Assembly (NCBI GenBank): GCA_022393335.1
Contig: JAJEKB010021016.1
Span: forward strand, 1,236,638-1,300,637
DNA length: 64,000 nt
DNA from: Macrotrachela quadricornifera
Taxonomy: Eukaryota > Rotifera > Eurotatoria > Philodinida > Philodinidae
Reading direction: 5' to 3'
Position numbers and translations under genes: made by a program. Under the pieces are notes generated by a model, which saw nothing but the letters and a program-made list of their open reading frames with translations, was not told the origin of the DNA and made no database searches. Of the stretch, positions 1-11,294 are shown one piece after another (position 1 is the first letter of the stretch; each line of letters begins with the position of its first letter).

Positions 1-12
1 TATAAAATAAAC

Positions 13-1000
13 TTATGTTGTTCTAGTTGGACGATATCCATGTCTATACTTATCACAACAACAATAGCAAACAATAATAAGCATTAATATGGCAAAAGCA
101 ATAACAAAACAAACTATAAAAATTACTATATATCCAATTTTTTTACTAGCTATATTAGTTGTATTTTTCGTAGTTGTTAATACATTTACGCTGATGGATT
201 CAGTGGTATCAATGACTGGTGATTTAAATTGATCTATAAAAGAAATATTAAAAAAAATTCTAACTAATATTTTTCTTACTTTTGAAATTTCTATAATATT
301 GAATAGGATTGATTAATTTCATCATATCAATTGAAATATTGCTTCTAATTTCTTCATAACTACCATAATAACGTGTACAGTTACTAGCATTATAAATTTC
401 ATTATCCATTGTATTATTATCACTAATGTTTGATACATTAAAATAAGTATTAGAACTTTTATTTTGATTAATAAAGATATTGTTACATAAATCAGTTTTA
501 TTGTTAAATGATGAATACCATATTTGAAATATAAAGGAATTAAGAATATCATCCTTGTTAAATATACTTTCAATTTGTTTTGCTTCATTTATAGATTTTT
601 CTTCCCATTGAATCCAATCATTAATAAATGATTGATTACATGAATTATTCGTTGAATAAAAACAATGAATTTTACTATCATATACTAAATATTCTTTATT
701 ATTAAATCTCATTACCATATCAAAAAATAATTCATTATATTTAATAGTATAACTATCATTATAATAATGAATATCTATAGTACTTGTTTCTTGATAAAAA
801 CGATTTTTTATTGTAATAGCAGAATTATTAGTAATATTTAGTAATGATAATGTTTCTGATAATTCCTTTAATATACATGAAATATTTTTTGATCGAAATG
901 TAATTGGTAAATTTGTAGATGAATTGTTTATTTGACAACAAAAAATTGAAAAGATTTGTATAATAAAGAATAAAGTACTAATAATGAACATTTTATTCAC
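13..1000 (-). CDS. Secreted/type I single-pass membrane protein, two exons, unknown function
   Basis: Exon 1 runs 1000-280 and exon 2 runs 233-13, joined by a 46-bp intron (279-234, donor GTAAGA, acceptor TTTATAG) that keeps the frame across a phase-1 junction; about 313 aa. The start is the ATG opening a hydrophobic signal peptide (residues 1-22). The ectodomain of about 240 residues is rich in Asn and Ser/Thr with many N-glycosylation sequons and several Cys. Exon 2 supplies a Thr-rich stalk, one transmembrane helix and a short tail with a Cys cluster ending KYRHGYRPTRTT. The tail (KYxxGYR) and the ectodomain pattern match the neighbouring gene at 1355-2206, so this is a local duplicate pair. 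Without the splice the protein would lack its anchor. I recognise no domain family; adhesion or receptor roles are only guesses. Confidence 0.7.
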
Positions 1001-1354
1001 TAAACTAAATCATTTCTGAATATATTCATTATATTTATATTTAATAATAAATGAAGAATGAAATAATCATAAATTTATGATATTTAGATAAGAAAGAAAA
1101 AAAAACTCAATATAATAAAAATTCTTTAATGATAGATAATGATAAATGAGTTTGTTATTTGATTTTAAGTCATGTTTTAGACTTTACACAGGTGTTTTAA
1201 ATATTTCCGAAATATCTGACAAGATTAATCATTTATATTAATGTATGCTATAAGATTTTTCTACTAAATATAAATTTTATTATATAATTTAAAAAAACAC
1301 ACACACACGCAGGCAAATATAAATGAAATATAAGCATTAAAAATAATAATAAAT
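1001..1354. other. AT-rich spacer between the two paralogous membrane-protein genes
   Basis: I see no coding signal. A short CA/CACACG run lies near 1297-1312. The stretch must hold the 5' flank of the 13-1000 gene and the 3' flank of the next gene. Confidence 0.5.
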
Positions 1355-2206
1355 TTATTTATTTATAGCTAATCTATATCCTTGTTTATATTTTCTACAT
1401 TGAATATAATATGCAATAGAACCAATAATTAATAATAAACTAATAATACAAATAATTCGTATAGAAAATATTTCATTTAAATTTTGATTTTTATTTATAG
1501 AATTTATGATAATAATTTCCGTTGCATTTTTTTCAAATGTTAAATTATGATATTTAACTTGATTTATACAATGATTTTTCATACATTGATAATTATTTGA
1601 ATATTTTCCTATTGTTTTAATATAGATATAAACATAATTTGTTGATAATTTATCATTACATTGAGATTTTCCATAACTAAGATTTTTTAATTCATCATAA
1701 ATTATAAAACATAAATAACTTGCACATTTATTTGTTACTTTATCTATTTGACATATATTGGAATTTTTCCATAATGATATAAAACTATTATGTAATGTAT
1801 TATTATCAGCATAAAGTAATTGTTTAGCCCATTTTAATAAAAAAATTTTTTCACATAAATCTTCTGATATACATATATAATCAAGATAACTAATAATTGA
1901 TTGAATATTATTTTGAAAAAAATTTATTGTTGAACCAAATTCAATATGTGTATTAGAAGAATTAATTGATGAAGTAAAATTTATGATAATATAAGAATTT
2001 TTATCATTATTATAATCAATTGTTATTTGTACATGACAAGATGATGTATTTGATATAATTTTATTTTCAATTTGATTTAAAATAAATGAAAAATTATTCC
2101 AATTAAATTCATTTCGTGAAAAATAATAGATTTTATTTGAATAACAAATAAGACTATGAAGATTATGTATAGAAATAAGAAGAAGAAAAACTAGGATATT
2201 CAACAT
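1355..2206 (-). CDS. Secreted/type I membrane protein, paralog of the 13-1000 gene
   Basis: Single open frame of 283 aa starting at an ATG followed by a clear signal peptide (residues 1-19). The ectodomain has about ten Cys and several NxS/T sequons. It ends in one transmembrane helix (about residues 247-268) and a short tail KYKQGYRLAINK. The tail aligns with KYRHGYR of the upstream neighbour, and both share a Trp-containing block in the middle (a hydrophobic stretch then NSFI..(L/I)W), so they are diverged tandem duplicates. Here the helix is in the same exon, whereas the neighbour has an intron before its stalk; either an intron was lost or gained, or the exon boundary shifted. No family is recognised and the function is unknown. 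Confidence 0.7.
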   Translation of the reverse strand: MLNILVFLLLISIHNLHSLICYSNKIYYFSRNEFNWNNFSFILNQIENKIISNTSSCHVQITIDYNNDKNSYIIINFTSSINSSNTHIEFGSTINFFQNNIQSIISYLDYICISEDLCEKIFLLKWAKQLLYADNNTLHNSFISLWKNSNICQIDKVTNKCASYLCFIIYDELKNLSYGKSQCNDKLSTNYVYIYIKTIGKYSNNYQCMKNHCINQVKYHNLTFEKNATEIIIINSINKNQNLNEIFSIRIICIISLLLIIGSIAYYIQCRKYKQGYRLAINK

Positions 2207-2768
2207 ATTTCTTTAGTAAAAATGAATGTAATATGATCAATTCTTCTAATATTCCATTTAATAATAAGAAGAAGAAAAAAGAAACGAACGAACGAATGAA
2301 TGAATAACTAAAGATAGAAAATCGTGACTTTTTTTTTCAATAAATTACATTTGTCAACTATAATTAATAAACACAAATCATCAATAAACTATTTTATTTA
2401 CTAAGATCACGATTGCAATTTTTTCAATTAGAACCTTTTTTTTTTTTCTTTCTTCTATTTATGTGTCCTTCATATTAATATAGAAAGCTATTAGTTTTTT
2501 TATTCCTTCTGATTCTCACTATGTCATGTCATCTCAGATTCGATTACCATGTTGAAAGAATTATTAATAAGAAATAGGAAAAGACAAAATAGAAACATGA
2601 TTCTATAGATAAAAATATTTCATACATATATATATAGATTTATTTTAAAAGAAAAAGAAAACATTTGCAATTCTAAATCTTCACGCATCATACAAACAAA
2701 GAAAATATATAATCAAGGACATTTATAAAAAGCTAGATTAATTATGCATATTAATAAACAAAAAAATC
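2207..2768. other. Intergenic, AT-rich
   Basis: Contains T-runs, a short GAAC/GAAT repeat (about 2283-2304) and a short TA run near 2628. No gene or mobile element seen. Confidence 0.5.
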
Positions 2769-3925
2769 TTAATTTATATTTTCTTGTTTTTCTATAGTAT
2801 ATATTACAATTTCCTTTTTCTTATTATATAAATTTGCTTGTAAAGTTGGTATAGATGCTGTCCTATGTTCAATTATAGCTCTAGGTCTCATTTCATGTCG
2901 CATAGGTCCAATACGAGTTCCATTACCTAACCATAGATATTTAACTAAAGTATATAACATTTTTTTTAATTCAATTCGAAACATATATGATGCCATTGTA
3001 TATAAATAAAATGAACAAACAGGAAAAAAAAAATTAATCGTTTCAACTAAATATGAAATAAATCGTTCAATAATAATACGATCATATGATTTATTTGTAT
3101 ATATTGTTATTGAATTATAAAAATATACACCCATTATAGGTATTATAGTTATACCATAGAGTAACATTTGAAAAAATAACATAATTAATACTTGTTGATC
3201 ACGTTTATTCTGTAATTTTCCTATTGTTTTTCCATAATAAGTATTTTGTTCACGACGTTGTCGTCTAAGTGCTAAATTATAACGAATTAATAATGCACAT
3301 ATAATCATAATTGATATTGGAAGAATACTAGCAGTAATTGTTATAAAAACACTATGATATAATGATGCAATAATACCATCAAAAATTCCACATGTATTTT
3401 CTTTTAAATTATAAAAAAATAGAGCATGTACAGGTAATATAATCCAAACAATAACATTAATTATAACAACACGTCTTGCTATATGTATTTTTGCAAAATT
3501 TCTTAAACGTACATTTATTGTTGTTATAGTAAAACGATCAAAACAAGCAATAGTTAAACACCAACGATACATCATAGCTGTAGATTGAAGAATATAAAAA
3601 CGTATTTTACAAACACTTGATATTGATGTAACAGGATTTTTATGATTAAGTGTATATAAATTTAAACTAGAAGCAATAATTATATGAATAAGCATTATTA
3701 TTGACATTGATAGAAAATCTAAATAGAAAAAATAAAGATTTAATAAAGAAAAAAAAATAATAATAATAATTTACATGTACAACATGATGATGTTTGAAAT
3801 TGTCGTCGAGTTAAAAGGAATATACTAAGACAACAACCAGTTACACCAAATATTAAATATATTGAATGGATATAACGAGTCATTTCTTGTTGAATAGTAT
3901 ATAATTTATATTCTAATGATGACAT
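2769..3925 (-). CDS. Rhodopsin-like GPCR (GPCR-1), two exons, DRF motif
   Basis: Exon 1 is 3925-3775 and exon 2 is 3718-2769, separated by a 56-bp intron (3774-3719; donor GTAAAT, acceptor ATTTAG); about 366 aa. The junction rebuilds the TM1-TM2 linker reading SSCCTYFLSMSIIM, which matches SSCAFYLTIMSIIN in the other receptors of the window and confirms the splice. Seven hydrophobic segments follow. TM3 ends in DRF (about residues 111-113), the DRY equivalent. The third intracellular loop is long and basic. TM7 ends FPVCSFYLYT, a divergent NPxxY. The tail is about 70 residues. It resembles large lineage-expanded orphan (probably peptide) receptors of rotifers; the ligand is unknown. It is the most diverged member here apart from the 10185 gene. 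Confidence 0.8.
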
Positions 3926-5626
3926 TTGATAAATTTTATATTTATTTTTTTTTCATTAAATATCTACAATATGAACTATAAATATAGTATTGATAAAAAT
4001 AAAATAGAATATAAAAACTTTTTATATTTATTAATTGAAAATGTGTTTTCAAAAGAGTAACACGAGAAAATGATATGAATATATATAGAAAATATTATAA
4101 AAAGATGATATATACTATAATTACTTTTGTACTTAAAGTAATGAAGTACGTAGGTTTTCGACGAGATTAGAGTAATTGAAAAACGAACTTTTCTCAGAGC
4201 TCATATTGAAGTTATATTAATAATGAATGTCTTATCAATGATTACAGACTTAGAATTTTTCTTCTACTCTCCCTGTAATTCAAATATTCTTTTTTCATAA
4301 AAAAAAAGAGAGCTTGAAACTTTCTACCAGTGCATAAATAATTAGACCTTAAAACTGTCTTAAATATATTTGAAAAACGATGAAAAGTAAAGCGGTATAA
4401 AATAACTGTAAAAAAATACCGAGTTGAACGGGTAAATGGCTGCGATTTTCTTTACATTTTTCCATTATTTACTTCATTCTATGATAAAAATAAAATATAT
4501 TTGAGTTGCAGGGATAACAAATGAGAAATCGTAAAAATACTAAGAGTACAATTGTCTATGGACTACTCGTTAGTTTGACTATTATTTAGAAAGAAGTTGA
4601 TTTATGAAGTGTTACATCATTTTTCCTTTGTTTATAATATTAAAAATATGAATTGCTTAATACTTCACTAGAATAAAACACATCAGCAAATATGCTAAAA
4701 AAATCTTCATAATTTACTATTACGAAATAAATTTTGAATCTTATCTAACTTTATTGTTAGTTTTAATATTATTAAGAAATGGTAAATGCTTATTTAAAAA
4801 AAACCATTCTATTTTTGGATATCAGAATCAATCATTTTGAGGAAGTCTAACGTAACAATAACTATTTTCTTCTGCTGTATCTGTTATTTAATAATAAATA
4901 TATCGGTCATTCTTTGCATATTTAATCAACCTATCCGAACTGCATTAATTTTGATTGTGGATAACATTGACTTGACACTGAAATTATCTTCATCCAAACA
5001 TATTCCTGGATCGAATGATACCCATAAGTGTTGATATATATATATATATATTCTTTTTTTTATTGAAGTTTAAATAACTATGCATCAATGATGAACACCA
5101 CCAAACATTTTCTGGTCATTCTACTCCAACAAAAAAAACACGCTTATTATTTCCTAAGAAAGTTTTGCTTTTTTTAGCTCTTTTACAGTTCAATTTTTAT
5201 TTAATTAATGACATGCAATTTCCATTGTGAAAAAATCATCGTTTATGGTATCTATCTACCAACTCCCGAAATAGAATTGCGCATATTATTTGAAATAAAT
5301 TCAATTCATTTTTTCTTCAATTTTGGTTTGTTATTAATATTAAAATTTTTTTTCTATTTGTCCTCGAGTATAATAGAATTTAAGAAATAGACACAAAGAA
5401 TAATTAGAATAAAAAAACTCATTTTAGTTTTTCCTCTAGTTATCTGTAAAATAAAAGCAACCATTAATTACAATTCATATATTATGTCCTTATTTTATTT
5501 TTATACAAACTATATATATATATATATATACACAAGTAAAAGTTAAATCATGAAAAAAAACAATGTGTTAAATAAAGATTAATAAATAACATTTAAGTTC
5601 ATTAATAGTAATAATTATTTTGATGT
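3926..5626. other. Intergenic, AT-rich with short TA microsatellites
   Basis: TA repeats lie near 5035-5050 and 5511-5530. Short open frames at 4837-5034 and 5208-5390 have low-complexity hydrophobic translations, no family resemblance and no splice partner, and look random. No transposon ends seen. Confidence 0.5.
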
Positions 5627-6791
5627 TTATGTTTCTGGTATGATTTGATTGACAACTATTCTTGGTCGTTTCCATCGTTGAAGATGAATTTTGAATAATA
5701 CATAGATTAATTGCTTACGAAAACGTTCTGATGCACATATGTATATATAAAATGGACTCTAAAATGAAATATATAATTAAAAATTGATTTATATCTATTT
5801 TCTTTTAATTAGAATTTAAACAAGAATAATTATTATCGGATTTTATGCAAAATTTATCATCTTTTCTATTATCATTAATGTGATAATATTATTGCCCCTA
5901 ATAGTCACTAATTATTCTCCACATAGAATCCAATCAATTGATACTTACTGCATAATATATAAAGTAAATAACAAGAGTGACAGTTACAGTTAATTGAAGT
6001 TTTGCTTGAATAATTGAATCAGTAGTGAGATTTACATTTGTTACAATAGCAGTTATAGTTGTATATGGTAAAAGAGTAAAAATATTTACAGCAACTTGTA
6101 CTAAAACCATAAAAGTTAATTGTTTCTCTAATTCACGTCGAACAAGTGGTACTATACGATAAGCCATATTTTTTACATTTTGTAAAGCCATCAATCCAAA
6201 AATAGCTGTAATAACAATAGGCAGATATCCAAGAAGTATAGGGAGTACAAGTAAAGTACGATATCGTTCAAATTGATTATTTGTACTCTTACAAGTGAAT
6301 TGATTTGTATTGTTTAATCGAACATTCTCATAAAATAATGCATATGGAATAGCATGTAGAATCCAAAAAATAACATTTATGATAATTACATATCGAGCTA
6401 ATTTAATACTACACAATTGTTGTAAACGAACATTCGAACAAGTAGCAAAGTATTGATCAATAGTAGCCATACAAAAACATGTTAATGTTATTCCATTACA
6501 CATATGAGAAAAAAATGCTCGTGATTTACAATAAGATAGTGTTGTTTCTGCTGCATCAGTTGTAGATATAACAATTAAAATACGTGAGAAAAGTCCAATA
6601 AATAGTTGACCGATATTAATAATTGACATAATAGTTAAATAAAATGCACATGAACTTTGTCGAAATGTTCGAAGACTAAGAAATACAAGTGTATTAAGAA
6701 TTCCTCCCAATACACCTGTAATTAAAACTGGCATTCCACAATAGATAAGAACTTGATTTTCAGCAAAAGAAAATATTGATGACATTTTCAC
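5627..6791 (-). CDS. Rhodopsin-like GPCR (GPCR-2), two exons, DQY motif
   Basis: Exon 1 is 6791-5949 and exon 2 is 5758-5627, with a 190-bp intron (5948-5759; donor GCA|GTAAGT, acceptor TTTTAG), phase 0; about 324 aa. Exon 1 carries TM1 to most of TM7. Exon 2 starts SPFYIYICASERFRKQL, the NPxxY region and helix 8, followed by a basic tail. TM3 ends in DQY (residues 112-114) instead of DRY. The third loop has the family signature VRRELEKQLTFMV and TM6 ends FTLLP without the usual Trp. It is closely related to the receptors at 16968, 28585 and 30388. About 530 bp of its 5' flank is duplicated upstream of the broken copy at 27757. Its intron is more than three times longer than in the paralogs. 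Probable plasma-membrane receptor of unknown ligand. Confidence 0.85.
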
Positions 6792-8200
6792 TTCTAATAA
6801 TAATAGTTGTTATCAAAAAAATGACTTTATTTATTCTACGTGAAAGCATTTGTGATAATCATAGATTTTACTAACATCAAAAAATTTACTTAGTCAACTA
6901 TATCTTTCCGCTTGAATATCGAAATAACGTAGTTAATAATTTTTTTTCTAAGATCTAAATTGCTTATACAAGTAAAAAGATCATGGATTAACATCAAAAG
7001 AAATTAGAAATACGGAGATTACGATAAAATATCGTCTTTTTTTTTCCTGAATATTCATTGCGTCGTTTTCTATTAAAAATTTGAATCTATGATCCAATCA
7101 AATATGAGGTAGCTCCAATTTTAGAGTTGTTCGATTGACCCCATGTATAAAATTGAAACGGGAAAATATCATGAACTATGAGTTTTTTCTTTTCTGTCTG
7201 CATTCTTCACAAAGGAAATTAAGTGTTAGTAATTAATACAAAATTTACCCTGGAAGGAAAGAATTTAAAAAAGAAGCTAAATCTTTTATTTTTGTTAGAG
7301 CAAAACGGCTAGCAAAATGTTTGAAACTAGAGAGAGAAAAGACTCCGACATTTCAAACATATTCTTTTTCTGGGAAGCGGACACTTGGTTGCTAGGACAA
7401 TTGCTCGCAATATATAGTTTAGAAAGAATGTGAAATTCAAAAAAAAATAAATATTAATGATGATGTAGAGTATCAAACAGAAAACAGTAGAGCAAAATTT
7501 TAACAATAATGTAGCAATAATCGAACAAGAAATATTCACAATTTAAAATTAAACGAGAGAATAGAAATATAAATTTTATAGAGATAAATAACGCTCGTCG
7601 CGAGCAACTCGCTTAACCCTCGACTGAATTTTCTTTTTATGTTATACTTTACATCTTTCCTAGATATGTTGTTGATATTTTTATTGATCATATAGGTAGT
7701 TTACTCAAATCTTTCATCTTTTATGATTTCCACAATCGAGATAGAAAATCTCGTGATCGATCAATGGAGAATATTCTTCATCTTCCTATCAAGAACGACA
7801 TTTCATCAGTCTTTGTGTAGGACTAACTGAGAATTAATATCAGTCACTTACACAACTTTCCACAACATTTTCTCGAAAGCTTCAACTTTGAAAGTAGTTT
7901 TCATTGAAAGAAATCTTCCATCAAGCATAGTTCGCAGTCAGTCGTCGGCGTCTTTTCGGTCCGCCACTTCGGACTACTCGTCTTTATCAACTATGTAGGT
8001 CAAGCTGAATAGATGTTTTCTTAATCTCGTCACACGAACTATTTTTTTCGTATGATGCTCAGTACAGTCGCGGGATATCATTTCTTTCCTAAAGACGTGC
8101 TTACTAACCGGAAAAAAAGAATTTTGTTTAATTTTGAAAAACTGACTTCATCAGTCTATTGGCCTGTATAACCCTTTCCTTTAGAAAAGGAAAAAATAAC
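6792..8200. other. 5' flank of GPCR-2 (duplicated) plus unassigned sequence with one dispersed repeat
   Basis: 6792-7320 aligns by eye with 27758-28290, so promoter-proximal sequence was duplicated with the receptor. Near 7590-7632 sits a copy of a dispersed repeat (ACGCTCGTC ... CTCGCTTA ... CCCTCGACTG) seen again near 15460, 15987 and, inverted, 24105. No gene is supported. Confidence 0.5.
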
Positions 8201-8214
8201 AATACAATCAATCT

Positions 8215-8625
8215 TTGAAAGAGCCATTGCTGATATGCCATAAGAAGAACGATCGAAAAATGATCGAGCAAACTTTAAATAGGAAAAAGCAAATTCATAT
8301 ATCTATTAAAAATACTGATCTCTCTATTATATTTAATGGTCAATACCAACTGATCAATATGGCAATATCTTGGTTGATTTACATCGAATTATTTTTCGTC
8401 ATCTACTTGATCAATTACAAAACTTTGATACAAATAATTTCATTCATTTCTCTTCTCCTTCAACAACCTTCTCTTATTATCCTGTTTCAAAAGATGCTTC
8501 GAAAGCTAGGTCTCGAAGAATTTTTCTCAAAAGAGAAGATTATCAGTTTGAATAGTGGTGGAAAAATTCGTCATTCTCACTCAAATATTAAACTCCACTT
8601 CTCATCAGACACAAATGAACAGTGA
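8215..8625 (+). pseudogene. Possible broken gene fragment, unknown
   Basis: Two overlapping open frames (8215-8625 and 8370-8555) look like one coding segment with a frame change near 8360. The second frame carries the more protein-like stretch (DLHRIIFRHLLDQLQNF followed by a Ser/Thr-rich part and a basic ARSRRIFLKRED segment) and ends at a stop near 8555. No domain is recognised and no convincing start or splice sites frame it. It could be a decayed host gene, a transposon piece or chance. Low confidence. Confidence 0.25.
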
Positions 8626-9228
8626 CAGTGATATATATTTATTGATACTGATCCAAAATTATTTCGACATCTGATGCATGAATGACGAAAAAACTCGTTA
8701 ACAAACATATGTCACTTCAAATTACTATTATATCGGCGTAGCCAACCGTTAAGGAATTTCATTGAAAATTCAGATGATTTGTGAATACATTTTCTTGTTT
8801 GAAGTCCGTTTAAACGTTATGCGAATAGAATATTCAGAAAGAGCTATGTGTTTTGTATTGATCAATATATAATTCATTATTATTCGTTCACTTGTTGCTG
8901 CATTTCACAACAAGTTATACGGTAGGGGTCGATCAGTCATCTGGGATGAGCATCAGTCGCAGCACAAAAGACTCTAATACCAAACCACAATTCAATTCAG
9001 GAAAACTAACGATATTTATTCTATAGACAATCGATAATGACCTTTCAATTGATATATCAGATTGCCTGTACATTTGACTTCGAATCTTCCTCATGCTTGA
9101 GTGACCGTTAACTGACCATGCCGATATCTAGAAGTAATTTCTTTTCGAACAATGTTTCATAATTTGGACTTTTGTCGTATTAGAAAAGTGAGGAAACATT
9201 GTCAGTTAAGAAAACGAAAGGTCAACAC
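8626..9228. other. Intergenic, no supported feature
   Basis: More balanced base composition than its surroundings, but no ORF, repeat or transposon end recognised. The last bases form the 5' flank of the tRNA gene. Confidence 0.4.
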
Positions 9229-9300
9229 GCCTCTATAGCTCAGTGGTAGAGCGCCAGTCTTGTAAACTGGAGGTCCGTAGTTCGATCCTGCGTGGAGGCA
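9229..9300 (+). tRNA. tRNA-Thr, anticodon TGT
   Basis: 72-nt cloverleaf. The acceptor stem GCCTCTA pairs with TGGAGGC, with discriminator A. D arm GCTC/GAGC, anticodon stem CCAGT/ACTGG around the loop CTTGTAA (anticodon TGT, reads ACA), T arm CGTAG/CTGCG around TTCGATC. The internal A box (TAGCTCAGTGG) and B box (GTTCGATCC) are canonical, so Pol III transcription is expected. No intron and no encoded CCA. A T10 run follows three bases after the gene. Confidence 0.97.
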
Positions 9301-9303
9301 TCA

Positions 9304-9313
9304 TTTTTTTTTT
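9304..9313 (+). terminator. Pol III terminator of tRNA-Thr
   Basis: Run of ten T starting four bases after the tRNA 3' end, the standard Pol III stop signal. Confidence 0.85.
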
Positions 9314-10184
9314 CTAGTTAACACATTCTTTAGAAGAATATAGATCTATTCTGACAGTAAAATGCAATGAAATTATTCTATGTTAAATATGGATTAGATC
9401 AGTTTTTTTTTCTCATTTAAAGTCTTTGCCCTTGAAAAAATGTTTGAAATTGAATGATTAAATCAATGAAAACGATATTTAGACGATTTAATTGAAATAA
9501 AAAAAATCGGAGAACAGGGAAAATGACTTTATTTTACGTGTCATACTAAATATCAAGATTCACAACTACAACAAATAAACAATTCTTTTTCAATAATACA
9601 CTTTCATTTTAATTATTTTATTAAAGTTAAGTATTTGTTAGGAAAAAATTCATAAGGAAATTCAAATAGACTCCTTTGTCGTGAAGTTCATTCGCTTATG
9701 AGAATCTAGATAAATATAGTCAAGTACAAAGTTTTCTTTTCCATTATAAATATCAAGAGGAATGTCTCATCTATAGAAATCAGAATTAACAGAGCAAAAT
9801 ATGAAGTTTTCTTTTTCTTTCGATTATAATTAAGAAATCTATGAAGTGAGTTAACATAAAAAAAGATGTCTTATGAAGGTAAATTATGCTTGCGTGAATG
9901 ATGCAATTAGTCTCAGAATGAAAAATATTTCATCTAATCAGTCATAGTTTAGTTTTTGAAGCTGAAGGTATACTTAGAGCATAGAGATTTTTGAAAAAAA
10001 TGAACTGTTGAAGGCAAATATCTGTATTCTTTTTTATCGACGAATAGAATAATATAGTTCAGTAGTTTTCCTTGATTTTCTTGAAACAGATAAGACCCGC
10101 ACTGAAGTCTAAAACAATCAAAATAAAACTATTTATTATTCATTATATTGTTCTAGAATTATTTCTTTTACCATAACGAATTCA
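9314..10184. other. Intergenic, upstream of GPCR-3
   Basis: AT-rich, no ORF of note and no repeat recognised. It should contain the promoter of the receptor that starts at 10185. Confidence 0.45.
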
Positions 10185-11294
10185 ATGGATAACATAATTA
10201 CAGCTCTATACGTGGGGAGTATTTGGATGAATCGCATTGTACCACTTGTTCAGATTGCTTTTGGAACATTTGGGAATATATTCAATATAATTATATTCAC
10301 TCGTTCATCTTTACGCACTAATTCATGTGCATTTTACTTTTTGGCGGGCTCAGTAAATAATCTCTGTGTTATATATACGTCTCACCTTGCCAGTGTTCTG
10401 ACATTTTTTTGGGATATAGATGTATCGCGTTGGAATGATGCGCTATGTAAACTATGTAACTTTTTTATATATCCTCTTTTGAGCCTCATGCTGTGGTTTG
10501 TTGTATTAGCTAGTATTGATCGTTTTTTCTCTACTTCTGAAAGGGTGAGACTTCGTCAACTAAGTAGTCTATCAATAGCTCGAAGAGTTGTTACGATTAT
10601 GGTTCTATTTATGTATTTAATTCATGTGCACATCTTTTTCTTCTTTTATGTTATCGAGGATTTTGGTTGTACTTTTACTTCGACTGAGTACAGTATTTTC
10701 CTCTACATTTTTGCTGCATTGTTTGTCGCTATTATTCCACTTGTGTTATTGGCTGTTTTTGGTATTTTAACATTTCACAATGTCTACAAGATTCGTCGTC
10801 GAGTTGGTCCACAAATCGATAATCTACGAAATGAAAGACTCCGCTCGAACGATCGTCAAATGCTTGTAATGCTTCTGTTTCAACTAGTCATTTGTATTCT
10901 GCTCACCGCTCCCTTCGCTTTTATCAACCTGTGTGAGATATTCTATATTCTTACGAATTACAAATTTAATACATACGATTATACTGTCTACAATTTTTCA
11001 TATGAACTTTTTAGAATGTTACATTTTTTCAATGGTGTTGTGGGATTTTACATCTATACGCTGACAGGATCCAAATTTCTTATAGAATTCAAACGTTGTA
11101 CTCGACAAATATTTAAATTCATTTTGACAACAACTAATCTTATGCAATGTCTCCCGTTGAGCGTTCGACAACTATTACTCACCGAAAATGGAATAGATGC
11201 CAATCATCGATTTAATACTTTGATCAGAGAGAAAAATATTGTGACGCAACGTATTCAACACCAACACCCACCGATCATAACAACTGCTCTATAG
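10185..11294 (+). CDS. Rhodopsin-like GPCR (GPCR-3), single exon, DRF motif
   Basis: Intronless 369-aa frame, the only plus-strand receptor here. It has seven hydrophobic segments. TM1 ends in a GNIFNIIIF stretch, followed by the family linker TNSCAFYFLAGSVNN. TM3 ends in DRF (residues 112-114), followed by VRLRQLSSLSIARRVV. The third loop carries NERLRSNDRQMLVMLLFQ, and TM7 ends GFYIYTLTGSKFLIEFKR. The C-terminal tail is about 65 residues. Base composition is less AT-biased and codon use more varied than in the minus-strand receptors. It is closer to GPCR-1 than to the DQY group. Orphan, probably peptide-type receptor at the plasma membrane; ligand unknown. The absence of the intron found in the paralogs could reflect intron loss or retroposition. 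Confidence 0.85.
   Translation: MDNIITALYVGSIWMNRIVPLVQIAFGTFGNIFNIIIFTRSSLRTNSCAFYFLAGSVNNLCVIYTSHLASVLTFFWDIDVSRWNDALCKLCNFFIYPLLSLMLWFVVLASIDRFFSTSERVRLRQLSSLSIARRVVTIMVLFMYLIHVHIFFFFYVIEDFGCTFTSTEYSIFLYIFAALFVAIIPLVLLAVFGILTFHNVYKIRRRVGPQIDNLRNERLRSNDRQMLVMLLFQLVICILLTAPFAFINLCEIFYILTNYKFNTYDYTVYNFSYELFRMLHFFNGVVGFYIYTLTGSKFLIEFKRCTRQIFKFILTTTNLMQCLPLSVRQLLLTENGIDANHRFNTLIREKNIVTQRIQHQHPPIITTAL

Noticed and set aside
322..588. Plus-strand ORF of 88 aa
   Set aside because: Antisense shadow of the spliced membrane-protein gene at 13-1000.
4837..5390. Two plus-strand ORFs of 60-65 aa
   Set aside because: Hydrophobic low-complexity translations in AT-rich DNA, no splice partners or family.
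7327..7539. Minus-strand ORF of 70 aa
   Set aside because: Partly duplicated non-coding flank of receptors; the duplicate at 28 kb does not keep the frame.
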